From positions 92,043-156,042 of the forward strand of contig NZ_AUGL01000014.1 of assembly GCF_000422645.1 (NCBI RefSeq): 64,000 nt of DNA, read 5' to 3'. This DNA is from Ferrimonas futtsuensis DSM 18154 (GTDB lineage Bacteria; Pseudomonadota; Gammaproteobacteria; Enterobacterales; Shewanellaceae). The notes under the pieces were generated by a model, which was not told where the DNA came from, made no database searches, and was given only the letters and a program-made list of their open reading frames with translations. A program made the translations under genes and the position numbers. Shown here in pieces: positions 56,532 through 64,000 of this stretch; position 1 is the first letter of the stretch; each line of letters opens with the position of its first letter.

Positions 56532-59315
56532 ATGCCAGAACTGATCGTCAGCCCTAACGATAACAAGAAATACGCTCAGCTTACCCTAGACAATGGCCTA
56601 AGAGTCCTCCTTATTCAGGATCCGGCAGCCAATAAATCCGCCGCCGCCATGGCAGTCAACGTCGGCCACTTCGATGATCCTGACGATCGGGAGGGGATGG
56701 CTCACTTTCTCGAACATATGTTGTTCCTTGGGACAGAAAAATACCCCACACCAGGCGACTATCAACGCTTCATCAGCCAGCATGGCGGCAGCCACAATGC
56801 CTGGACCGGCCCGGAGTTCACCAGCTACTTCTTTGACATCAACCACGACAGCTATGAAGAGGGGCTGGACAGATTCAGTCAGTTTTTCACAGCGCCGCTG
56901 TTTGACGCCCATCTGTCTGACAAAGAGCGTCAATCCGTGGACTCCGAGTTCAAGATGAAGCTCAGAGATGATGTAAGGCGCCTCTATCAGGTTCACAAAC
57001 AAACCGTCAATCCCGATCACCCCTTTGCCAAGTTTTCCGTGGGCAACCTGCAGACCCTGGAAGACAGAGACGACAGACCGGTTCGGGAAGAGTTACTGGA
57101 GTTCTATCAGCACCACTACTCCGCCAACCTCATGACCCTGGTGATGGTTAGCCTGGCGCCGCTGGAGCTGCAAGAGACCTGGGCCCGTGAACGTTTTTCC
57201 CAGGTGGAAAACCGCAACATCACCAAGCAATACCCGAACATTGAGCTCTACACCGATGAGCAGCTCAATGTCGAAGTCAGAGCCACGCCACTCAAGGCCC
57301 AGCGACGCCTCACCGCCACCTTCCCATTACCCGGTGTGGACCAGTGGTACCACCTCAAGCCCCTCACCTTTCTGGCCCACATGCTGGGATACGAGGGGCG
57401 CGGCAGCCTGCTGTCCTTGCTGAAGCGCAGGGGACTGGCCACCAACCTGTCTGCCGGTGGGGGAATAAACGGATATAACTTCAAAGATTTCAACATCAGC
57501 TTTCAGTTAACCGAAAAGGGAAGTCAGGAACAGGACACCATTCTTGGGCTGATGTTTCAGTACATTGAGATGGCTAAGAAGCAGTGCCTTGAGCCCTGGC
57601 GCTATGAGGAACGAAAGACCTTGCTGGATCTGGCATTCCGCTATCAGGAAGCCAGCAAACCCATGGATCTGGCCAGTCACCTGGCCATCAATATGCACCA
57701 CTATCCCGAGCACGACATCATCTATGGAGACTATCGAATGGATCGGCTGGATATCCAGCTGGCCAGGGACCTCCTGGGCATGATGCACCCCGGCAGATTA
57801 AGGCTGCAGCTGGTGTTGCCTGATCTTGAAACCGATCAGCTTGCCAAGTGGTACAACACCCCCTATTCGATACACCCAATCACCCAGGAGAGGCGGGCCA
57901 GCTGGGCCGCAGTCCCCGAGTCTGACGAGCTCAGTCTTCCCGGCCCCAACCCCTATATCGTAAAAGACATTCAGGCCCGTCATGAGGAGCCTGACTCTTC
58001 GGTACCCCAGGTGGTGTTTGAGAAGAAGGGCTTCAGGTTATGGCACTTCAAGGACAGCGAGTTTAACGTCCCCAAGGGGCATCTGTTTATCGCACTGGAC
58101 AGTGATGAAGCACACCGTACCACCAGGGCGGCGGCGCTGACACGCCTCTACATCGCCATGTTGCTCGATGACCTCAGTGAACGTACCTATGCCGCTGAAA
58201 TTGCGGGACTCAGCTACAACATCTATCCCCATCAAGGGGGACTGACCCTGCACCTCACCGGCTTTACCGGCAAACAGCAGGAGCTGCTCAGCCTTCTGTT
58301 GACCCAAATCAGGCAGCCCAACTTCCTGCCAAGGCGGTTCAACGACACCAAAGCAAGGCTGATGCGTAACTGGCACGCGGTCAGAAACGCCCGGCCCATC
58401 TCCAAGTTGTTCAACAGCCTGACGGCCACCCTTCAGCATCGCAGCTTCGAACCATTGCGCCTGGCCGCGGGCCTGGAAAGCGCCACCCTGGAGGAGCTCC
58501 ACGAACACATCAGTCGCATCTATCACCAGATCAGCATCGAGGCCTTTGTCTATGGCGACTGGTTGCGCTCCGAGGCGGACTTCCTGGCCGAGGATCTGCA
58601 CAACCAGTTGATCAAATTCAGTGCTCCCGGGCCAGAGGTGATCCGCGAGCTGGTGAGTATCGAAGCACGAGGCACCATCTTACGAGAGCTGCCGGCTGAG
58701 CATCAGGACAGCGCCATCCTGGTTTACTACCAATCCCGGCAGCACACCCCCGAAAAGGCGGCCATGTTCAGCCTGCTGAATCATGCCATGAGCTCCAATT
58801 TCTTCCACGAGCTCAGAACCAAACAGCAATTGGGTTACATGGTGGGCACCAGCTATGTGCCCCTCAATCACTATCCGGGCCTGATGTTCTACATTCAGAG
58901 TCCTGTGGCCAGCCCGCTACAACTCATTGAAGCGATTGATCAGTTTATCGCCGATTTCAGCTATGCCCTGATGCAGATCACCCATGACCAATGGCAGGCG
59001 ACCAAGCAGGGGTTGATACGCCAAATCCTTGAACCAGACGCCAATATTAATGCCAGGGCACAAAGGCTTTGGACCAGCATTGGAAACCATGACAACGACT
59101 TTGGACTGCGGCAGAGGATTGCCGAGGAGATCGATACTCTGGAACGGGCAGACATGATTCGGTTTATCGTTAGCCGTATGAAGGCCAAAGTGCCCGACAG
59201 ACTGATCCTGTTCAGTTGCGGAAACCAGCACCAGGGCCAGTCAGTGATAGAGGGTTCGAGCAATATTGAAGATTTGAATCGATTTAAATCGGAAACCGGT
59301 CGCTTTTCTATTTAG
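56532..59315 (+). CDS. Pitrilysin-type M16 metalloprotease, cytosolic form
   Basis: A 927-residue M16A protease resembling protease III/insulysin. The inverted zinc motif HFLEH is at 58-62, with the third ligand Glu139 exactly 76 residues after it. Four homologous M16 domains are expected from the length. E. coli PtrA has a signal peptide; this protein starts MPELIVSPNDNKKYAQL with none, so it is probably cytoplasmic. It should cut short peptides. ATG 56532 has AGGA about 10 nt upstream. Confidence 0.92.
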   Translation: MPELIVSPNDNKKYAQLTLDNGLRVLLIQDPAANKSAAAMAVNVGHFDDPDDREGMAHFLEHMLFLGTEKYPTPGDYQRFISQHGGSHNAWTGPEFTSYFFDINHDSYEEGLDRFSQFFTAPLFDAHLSDKERQSVDSEFKMKLRDDVRRLYQVHKQTVNPDHPFAKFSVGNLQTLEDRDDRPVREELLEFYQHHYSANLMTLVMVSLAPLELQETWARERFSQVENRNITKQYPNIELYTDEQLNVEVRATPLKAQRRLTATFPLPGVDQWYHLKPLTFLAHMLGYEGRGSLLSLLKRRGLATNLSAGGGINGYNFKDFNISFQLTEKGSQEQDTILGLMFQYIEMAKKQCLEPWRYEERKTLLDLAFRYQEASKPMDLASHLAINMHHYPEHDIIYGDYRMDRLDIQLARDLLGMMHPGRLRLQLVLPDLETDQLAKWYNTPYSIHPITQERRASWAAVPESDELSLPGPNPYIVKDIQARHEEPDSSVPQVVFEKKGFRLWHFKDSEFNVPKGHLFIALDSDEAHRTTRAAALTRLYIAMLLDDLSERTYAAEIAGLSYNIYPHQGGLTLHLTGFTGKQQELLSLLLTQIRQPNFLPRRFNDTKARLMRNWHAVRNARPISKLFNSLTATLQHRSFEPLRLAAGLESATLEELHEHISRIYHQISIEAFVYGDWLRSEADFLAEDLHNQLIKFSAPGPEVIRELVSIEARGTILRELPAEHQDSAILVYYQSRQHTPEKAAMFSLLNHAMSSNFFHELRTKQQLGYMVGTSYVPLNHYPGLMFYIQSPVASPLQLIEAIDQFIADFSYALMQITHDQWQATKQGLIRQILEPDANINARAQRLWTSIGNHDNDFGLRQRIAEEIDTLERADMIRFIVSRMKAKVPDRLILFSCGNQHQGQSVIEGSSNIEDLNRFKSETGRFSI

Positions 59316-59455
59316 CCACAGACACGCACGGAGGTCATGGCCATGGATGAGGCCTTAAAACCCTTGCTTACAGATGCCCCCTGTTCATTCAGGGTGGGTC
59401 ATGCTAGGTTCGATACACTGCTCTTAGATAAGATAAACACACAATAAATACAGAC

Positions 59456-62400
59456 ATGACTTTAAAATCAGTTATTGCTCTGGGCCTCTCTTTGTTACTT
59501 TTGTCTCTCCCAACGAAGGCCGACTCACTGCAGCCCGTTACCAAGTTCCAGCACCTTTCTACTGCTCAGGGTTTAAGCCAGTCTGTAGTTACCTCCATTG
59601 CCCAAGACAGGCTCGGCATGCTTTGGGTGGGAACCCTGGAAGGCCTCAATCGATTCGATGGCCATGAGTTCAGAACATTTCGCCATCAGCAGGAGGGCAG
59701 TAACAGCCTCAGTTCCAATACGATTCTGGACCTAGTTTATCTAAACGATAGCGATACCTTGGTCATCGCAACCCAAACAACACTTGACACCTATAACATC
59801 CTGGAAGACCGGTTCAGAACATTAGACACGCCCATTGGGATGAAAGTTAGCCACCTTCATAAAGAAGGAGACACGGTTTGGATAGCGTCTAATATTGGAA
59901 TATTCAGCTTAGATACAAAAACAATGAAGCTGAAAAAGATCGTTGATAAAATTAATGCGGTTAAATTTATCCCATTTAATGGTGGTGGAATAGCCTTGCT
60001 GTACGATGGCAGTTTAATCGTTCACGGAATACAGATGGACCTTCCGGACCGTACGTCCTTCACCGACATAGCAAAGTCTGATTCTCAACTTCTTCTTCTG
60101 GGAGATGAGAACATCTTCATTATAAATCAAGGTGAAAAGCCAAGTCAGATCTATGCTGGCAAGGGATTCCAAAAGATAAAACACAATCCTCAGGATAACA
60201 GTGTTTACGCCGTTTCAAGAAGTGAAATTTTCTCTTTCGACCTTAGTACGAAGAACAATCAGGAACGACATTATCAAAACCAAAGTGAAGCTATGGCTAT
60301 TACCGTTGTCCAATTTGATAATGACAGTAATTTACTCATAGGAACCAATGGCAATGGTGTTTTTCGAAAAAGCAGCAAAGATAAAACTGTAGAAAAGCTG
60401 TCTAATTCCGAACTTAGTGATATATGGGGCGCACATCAGTTCGGAGAAAACCTACTCCTGGTCGAGAATGACCCTATCATCAACCTGTACGATCAATCAT
60501 TTAAATTAGTTAAGAGCATTGATACAGGTATATCTGGACCTAAGGGAATCAACGAGTTTTCTGGCCGACTTCTCATTAGCGGAAGAAACAAGCTATTGAT
60601 AGTTAAAGATAATCTGTCAATGGAGGTCTTGCACCACCCGGCAACTTTCAGCGCTATTATCCCTGATCATTATTCTGGCCAATTGTACTTGGGTACGGTG
60701 GAGCATGGCCTAATGATGTTAATCGATTTAGAAGGAAACCCAAGAGTTGAGAAAGCGCCTGTGGATCGCCAAATCAATATGCCAATTCTCAATGGATTGG
60801 CCACTAAAAAAGCTCTTTTCATCGGCACACAAACAGGAGCGGTGCAATTAACCAAGCTGAACAACAACTTAATTAGAAATGGCGAATTCCTTAAAGGCAA
60901 GATTGTGTCAGGTATCAAACACTCCGAAGGAAGGGTGCTTGCACAATCTTTGGACAGTGGGATTTTCAATATTTCCAGCAATGGTCACGCCGAGGTATTC
61001 AGCGATCTTAACAATCACATAGCTTACTCTTTTGAAGTAACAAAAGATCGAATTATCAGTGCCACATCAGGCGGCTTGGTTGTTATTGACAAAAACAGTG
61101 GTGAGATCCTTAAAATATTTGGCACAAAGCAGGGGTCGCTGAATGATTTTAACGGCATGGCCTCAGGAAAGTTTAATGACACTCTTATATTTGGTGGAAG
61201 CGAAGGCATTAATCTGGTATCCGATATCAACAAGTATAGAGAACAACGTATAGCACCAGTATTAACCTCATTTAGAGTATTCAATAAAAATGTCAAAATA
61301 GGTGCCAACCTATCTCAGGCCATTCCTTTCGCAAGCTCCGTAAGCTTAAAATACAGTGACTATCCATTCTCCTTTGCTTTCTCTTCCCCGAGAGAGGCTC
61401 TGGATCACGATCTCCAGTACTTTTATCGTCTTCAGGGTTTAGATGATCATTGGCTCGAGGCCAATGGCAATGCCAGAGTAGCCACGTACACCAATGTGCC
61501 CTACGGCAACTACACCTTTGAGGTGAAAAGCTCAGATGAACTCGGCCACGAAAGCCCGGTACGCAGCCTGAAAGTTGTTATCCTTCCCCCCTGGTGGCTG
61601 TCCAATGTCGCCAAGGCCCTGTATGCCTTGCTCATTCTGGCCATGATCTATCTTGCTCTTCGCTCCATACAGCAAAGACGCATGGTACAACTGCGTATTG
61701 CTCAGAGTGAAGAACGCCTCAAGCTCTCTTTGTGGGGCAGTGGCGACGAGATGTGGGACTGGGACATTCGCTCCGGTCGCATCTATCGATCCAATATCTG
61801 GGGCACCCTGGACTTCCCTCAGGATGGTCAACGTAGTGCGCCAACAGACAATGGCAACATCCACCCCAACGACAGGGAAAGAGTGAAAAACGCCCTGGAT
61901 GCACACTTTAACGGCAAGCTGGACCACTTCGAGGCGACCTATAGAGTACGAGACAAGCAGCACAACTGGGTATGGATTCTTGACCGGGCCAAAATCGTAG
62001 AGCGGGATGGAGAGGATAAACCAACCCGTATGACCGGAACCATTAAAGACATCAGCAAGCTCAAGGAAGCCGAGGAGCGACTGACCATCTTTGCCCGGGC
62101 TCTGACTAACATCTCCGAGGGGATGTTCATCCTCGATGCCAATTTCCGCTACCTGGAGCTCAATGACAGCGCCTGCAAAATTCTGGGTCATGAACGTCGT
62201 GAACTTACAGGCAGCCCCCTGGCACTGGGAGCACTGGATGCCAGCTACTTCCAGGAGATCTCCAATATCGTCAAAATCCAGGGCAACTGGGCCTCAGAAC
62301 TGGAGCACCTTCGCCCGGACGGTCGCCATATCTACCTGGATGTGGTCATTGACCTGATCAAAGCCGAAGACAACCAGCCAAGCTACTTTGTCGGCATCCT

Positions 62401-63736
62401 GACTGACATCACCCACAGGAAGCAAAACGAAACCGAGCTCAGGCGCTTGACCAACAATGATGTGTTGACCGGCTTACCCAACCGCACCTATCTGCAGATC
62501 AGCCTCGATGCCAGGATCAAACGGGAAAATGCCCATTGCCTCTTTGTGTTCGACCTGGATAACTTCAAACGTATCAATGAGACTCTTGGTCACGATGTCG
62601 GCGACAGCCTTCTTTGCCATGTTGCCAATCGCCTCAACTCTCAACTGACCAACGAGTGCGAGCTGTATCGATTGGGCGGAGACGAGTTTGCGGTGATCGC
62701 CGACAACGACTCCTCCATCAAGAACGCCACCAAGATCGCCACCCGGATTCTGGAAACCTTCGAGCAGCCCTTCCTGATTGAAGAGGAGGAGATCGTGGTC
62801 AAAGCCAGTATCGGCATTGTCAGCTACCCGGAGGATGACTCCGATCCCCATGCGCTGCTGAGAAAAGCCGACCTGGCCATGTATCATGCAAAAAGCCAGG
62901 GGGGACAATGCTTCCAGTTTTTCAACGACTTTATGAATCAGGATGCTGTCCGGCGTTTTGAAGTTGAAGCGATGATTCGCCAAGCATTGAAGGAAAACTG
63001 GTTCGAGTTGCACTACCAGCCCAAGATGGCCCTGGCCAACGAATCCATCTTCGGTATGGAGGCCTTGGTTCGGCTTAACCATCCCACTCAGGGACTGCTC
63101 TATCCAGATAAGTTCATCTCCCTGGCAGAGGAGACCGGCCTGATTGCCGACATTGATACCTGGGTATTGAGACAGGCCTGTCAGACCGCTCAGCAATGGC
63201 GCAATCAGGGACTGTTAAAAGGTCGCATGGCAGTCAATATCTCCAGCCAGCAGTTTGCTTCTAAGGAGCTGTGCCAACGCCTGGCAACCATCCTGGATGA
63301 AACCGGACTGCCTCCAGAGTGTCTGGAATTGGAAATTACCGAAGGAACCGTCATTGAGAGGCCCGACGAGGCAATCTCAATTATGCGCGAGTTGAATCAG
63401 ATGCATATTCATTTGGCACTGGACGATTTCGGAACAGGGTATTCTTCACTTTCCTATCTCAAGAAATTCCCCATTCATACATTGAAGATAGACAAATCCT
63501 TCATTGATGACATCGCCATTTCAGACAAGGACATGAAGATGGTGGACTCCATTGTCACCATCGCTCACAACATGAATCTGCAGGTGGTTGCTGAAGGAAT
63601 AGAAAATCTATCGCAACTCACTGTTTTGAAAGCTCTTAAGTGTGAATTAATCCAAGGCTACCATTTCAGCAAGCCTCTTAAAAAATCTGATATAGAACAG
63701 AGACTTAAAAATGAGAAAGAAAAGTTAATGGCCTGA
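59456..63736 (+). CDS. Propeller-PAS-GGDEF-EAL c-di-GMP sensor protein
   Basis: A 1426-residue membrane sensor. Order: signal peptide (1-22), periplasmic Reg_prop-type beta-propeller (about 35-610, with GLSQSVVTSIAQDRLGMLWVGT-type repeats), Y_Y_Y domain (about 625-705), TM helix (about 713-735), PAS domains (about 745-990), GGDEF at 1074-1078 (RLGGDEF), and EAL at 1202-1204 (GMEALVRL). EAL catalytic residues look complete (NISSQQF, ELEITEG, DDFGTGYSSL, LKIDKSF, AEGIEN, QGYHFSKP). GGDEF is intact but lacks an RxxD inhibitory site. No Shine-Dalgarno sequence is evident. The 5' half is AT-rich. Confidence 0.92.
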   Translation: MTLKSVIALGLSLLLLSLPTKADSLQPVTKFQHLSTAQGLSQSVVTSIAQDRLGMLWVGTLEGLNRFDGHEFRTFRHQQEGSNSLSSNTILDLVYLNDSDTLVIATQTTLDTYNILEDRFRTLDTPIGMKVSHLHKEGDTVWIASNIGIFSLDTKTMKLKKIVDKINAVKFIPFNGGGIALLYDGSLIVHGIQMDLPDRTSFTDIAKSDSQLLLLGDENIFIINQGEKPSQIYAGKGFQKIKHNPQDNSVYAVSRSEIFSFDLSTKNNQERHYQNQSEAMAITVVQFDNDSNLLIGTNGNGVFRKSSKDKTVEKLSNSELSDIWGAHQFGENLLLVENDPIINLYDQSFKLVKSIDTGISGPKGINEFSGRLLISGRNKLLIVKDNLSMEVLHHPATFSAIIPDHYSGQLYLGTVEHGLMMLIDLEGNPRVEKAPVDRQINMPILNGLATKKALFIGTQTGAVQLTKLNNNLIRNGEFLKGKIVSGIKHSEGRVLAQSLDSGIFNISSNGHAEVFSDLNNHIAYSFEVTKDRIISATSGGLVVIDKNSGEILKIFGTKQGSLNDFNGMASGKFNDTLIFGGSEGINLVSDINKYREQRIAPVLTSFRVFNKNVKIGANLSQAIPFASSVSLKYSDYPFSFAFSSPREALDHDLQYFYRLQGLDDHWLEANGNARVATYTNVPYGNYTFEVKSSDELGHESPVRSLKVVILPPWWLSNVAKALYALLILAMIYLALRSIQQRRMVQLRIAQSEERLKLSLWGSGDEMWDWDIRSGRIYRSNIWGTLDFPQDGQRSAPTDNGNIHPNDRERVKNALDAHFNGKLDHFEATYRVRDKQHNWVWILDRAKIVERDGEDKPTRMTGTIKDISKLKEAEERLTIFARALTNISEGMFILDANFRYLELNDSACKILGHERRELTGSPLALGALDASYFQEISNIVKIQGNWASELEHLRPDGRHIYLDVVIDLIKAEDNQPSYFVGILTDITHRKQNETELRRLTNNDVLTGLPNRTYLQISLDARIKRENAHCLFVFDLDNFKRINETLGHDVGDSLLCHVANRLNSQLTNECELYRLGGDEFAVIADNDSSIKNATKIATRILETFEQPFLIEEEEIVVKASIGIVSYPEDDSDPHALLRKADLAMYHAKSQGGQCFQFFNDFMNQDAVRRFEVEAMIRQALKENWFELHYQPKMALANESIFGMEALVRLNHPTQGLLYPDKFISLAEETGLIADIDTWVLRQACQTAQQWRNQGLLKGRMAVNISSQQFASKELCQRLATILDETGLPPECLELEITEGTVIERPDEAISIMRELNQMHIHLALDDFGTGYSSLSYLKKFPIHTLKIDKSFIDDIAISDKDMKMVDSIVTIAHNMNLQVVAEGIENLSQLTVLKALKCELIQGYHFSKPLKKSDIEQRLKNEKEKLMA

Positions 63737-63782
63737 TCTAGAAAAGTTACCACTATTTCAACTTTGGCACGCCCATTGCTCA

Positions 63783-63817
63783 GTCCTTGCCGACTAATTT
63801 TTATTTTCGGCAAGGAC
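63783..63817 (+). promoter_or_regulatory. Perfect hairpin sequestering a ribosome binding site
   Basis: GTCCTTGCCGA/TCGGCAAGGAC, a perfect 11-bp inverted repeat with a 13-nt AT-rich loop. Its 3' arm includes AAGGA (63812-63816), the Shine-Dalgarno of the gene starting at 63825. No T-run follows, so it is not a typical terminator. It could act as an RNA thermometer or a protein/ligand-controlled switch; this is inference. Confidence 0.7.
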
Positions 63818-63824
63818 AATCGCC

Positions 63825-64000
63825 ATGAAAACAGCAATGAAAACTCTGGTAATCGCCATCGCTTCCGCCACCGCTTTCTCTTCTTCAGCCTTCGTAAGCC
63901 ATGCCGAAAATGGTAATCAAGCCACGAGCAAAGTTACCGGCTCCATTCCTTGGGTAAAGCCAGTAGAGCAGAACAATGCTGGCGGTATTCCATGGATCAA
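63825..64000 (+). CDS. Small secreted protein with IPW repeats (5' part)
   Basis: The first 58 codons are present; the gene runs off the right edge. ATG 63825 has AAGGA 8 nt upstream. The N-terminus is a signal peptide (MKTAMKTLVIAIASATAFSSSAFVSHA, read in segments) followed by a hydrophilic stretch and two copies of a G(S/G)IPW(V/I) motif about 15 residues apart, which suggests a repeat protein or a precursor. I do not recognise the family. It begins 88 nt after the sensor gene on the same strand. Confidence 0.6.
   Translation, partial: MKTAMKTLVIAIASATAFSSSAFVSHAENGNQATSKVTGSIPWVKPVEQNNAGGIPWI

Overview
The window reads as ordinary chromosome of a marine gammaproteobacterium of the Alteromonadales type, close to Ferrimonas or Shewanella. 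The evidence is gene content and order: lon-clpX-clpP-tig, folD/cysS/ppiB/lpxH, and an almost complete E. coli-like block (purF, cvpA, dedD, folC, accD, truA, asd, pdxB, fabB, mnmC, yfcL, epmC, aroC, prmB, smrB, sixA), together with fimV and fabV. Base composition is in the high 50s % GC by eye, with one clear AT-rich stretch near the right end. The genus is an inference; there is no rRNA in the window.

Layout. 1-11.7 kb is accessory or metabolic: the start of a DUF533 gene, an orphan hydrogenase-maturation HypX homologue, a single-domain (p)ppGpp synthetase, an L,D-transpeptidase, a secreted multidomain endonuclease with three hairpins in its leader, a DEDDh exonuclease, the glycyl-radical pair yjjI/yjjW, topB and a TetR regulator with a cysteine-rich tail. 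11.8-18.7 kb holds a chemoreceptor, a wax ester synthase/DGAT-like acyltransferase and a large envelope protein combining a gluzincin protease, a beta-propeller and a probable beta-barrel. 18.7-28.7 kb is lipid synthesis and protein quality control on the minus strand: fabV, ppiD, tRNA-Asp, hupB, lon, clpX, clpP, tig. 29.6-30.0 kb is a tRNA Pro-Arg-His cluster preceded by a broken copy of the tRNA-Pro 5' half. 30.2-34.7 kb has folD, cysS, ppiB, lpxH and a Yip1-type membrane protein.

34.8-56.2 kb is the conserved purF-to-sixA block. Its local novelties are fimV between truA and asd, and a tandem pair of HcaT-like MFS genes plus an ATP-NAD kinase-like gene beside epmC. 56.5-64 kb holds a cytosolic pitrilysin-type protease, a 1426-residue propeller/PAS/GGDEF/EAL sensor whose 5' half is AT-rich, and the beginning of a small secreted protein whose ribosome binding site lies inside a perfect 11-bp hairpin.

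Functionally the window links proteostasis (Lon, ClpXP, trigger factor, PpiD, PpiB, SmrB), fatty-acid and lipid synthesis (FabV, AccD, FabB, LpxH, WS/DGAT), amino-acid and cofactor synthesis (AroC, Asd, PdxB, FolC, FolD, PurF), RNA modification (TruA, MnmC) and nucleotide second messengers (ppGpp, c-di-GMP). There is no IS element, prophage, CRISPR array, rRNA or recognisable defence system. I found no clearly new multi-gene system. The best leads are the right-end sensor with its hairpin-controlled secreted peptide, the protease-propeller-barrel protein and the orphan HypX.
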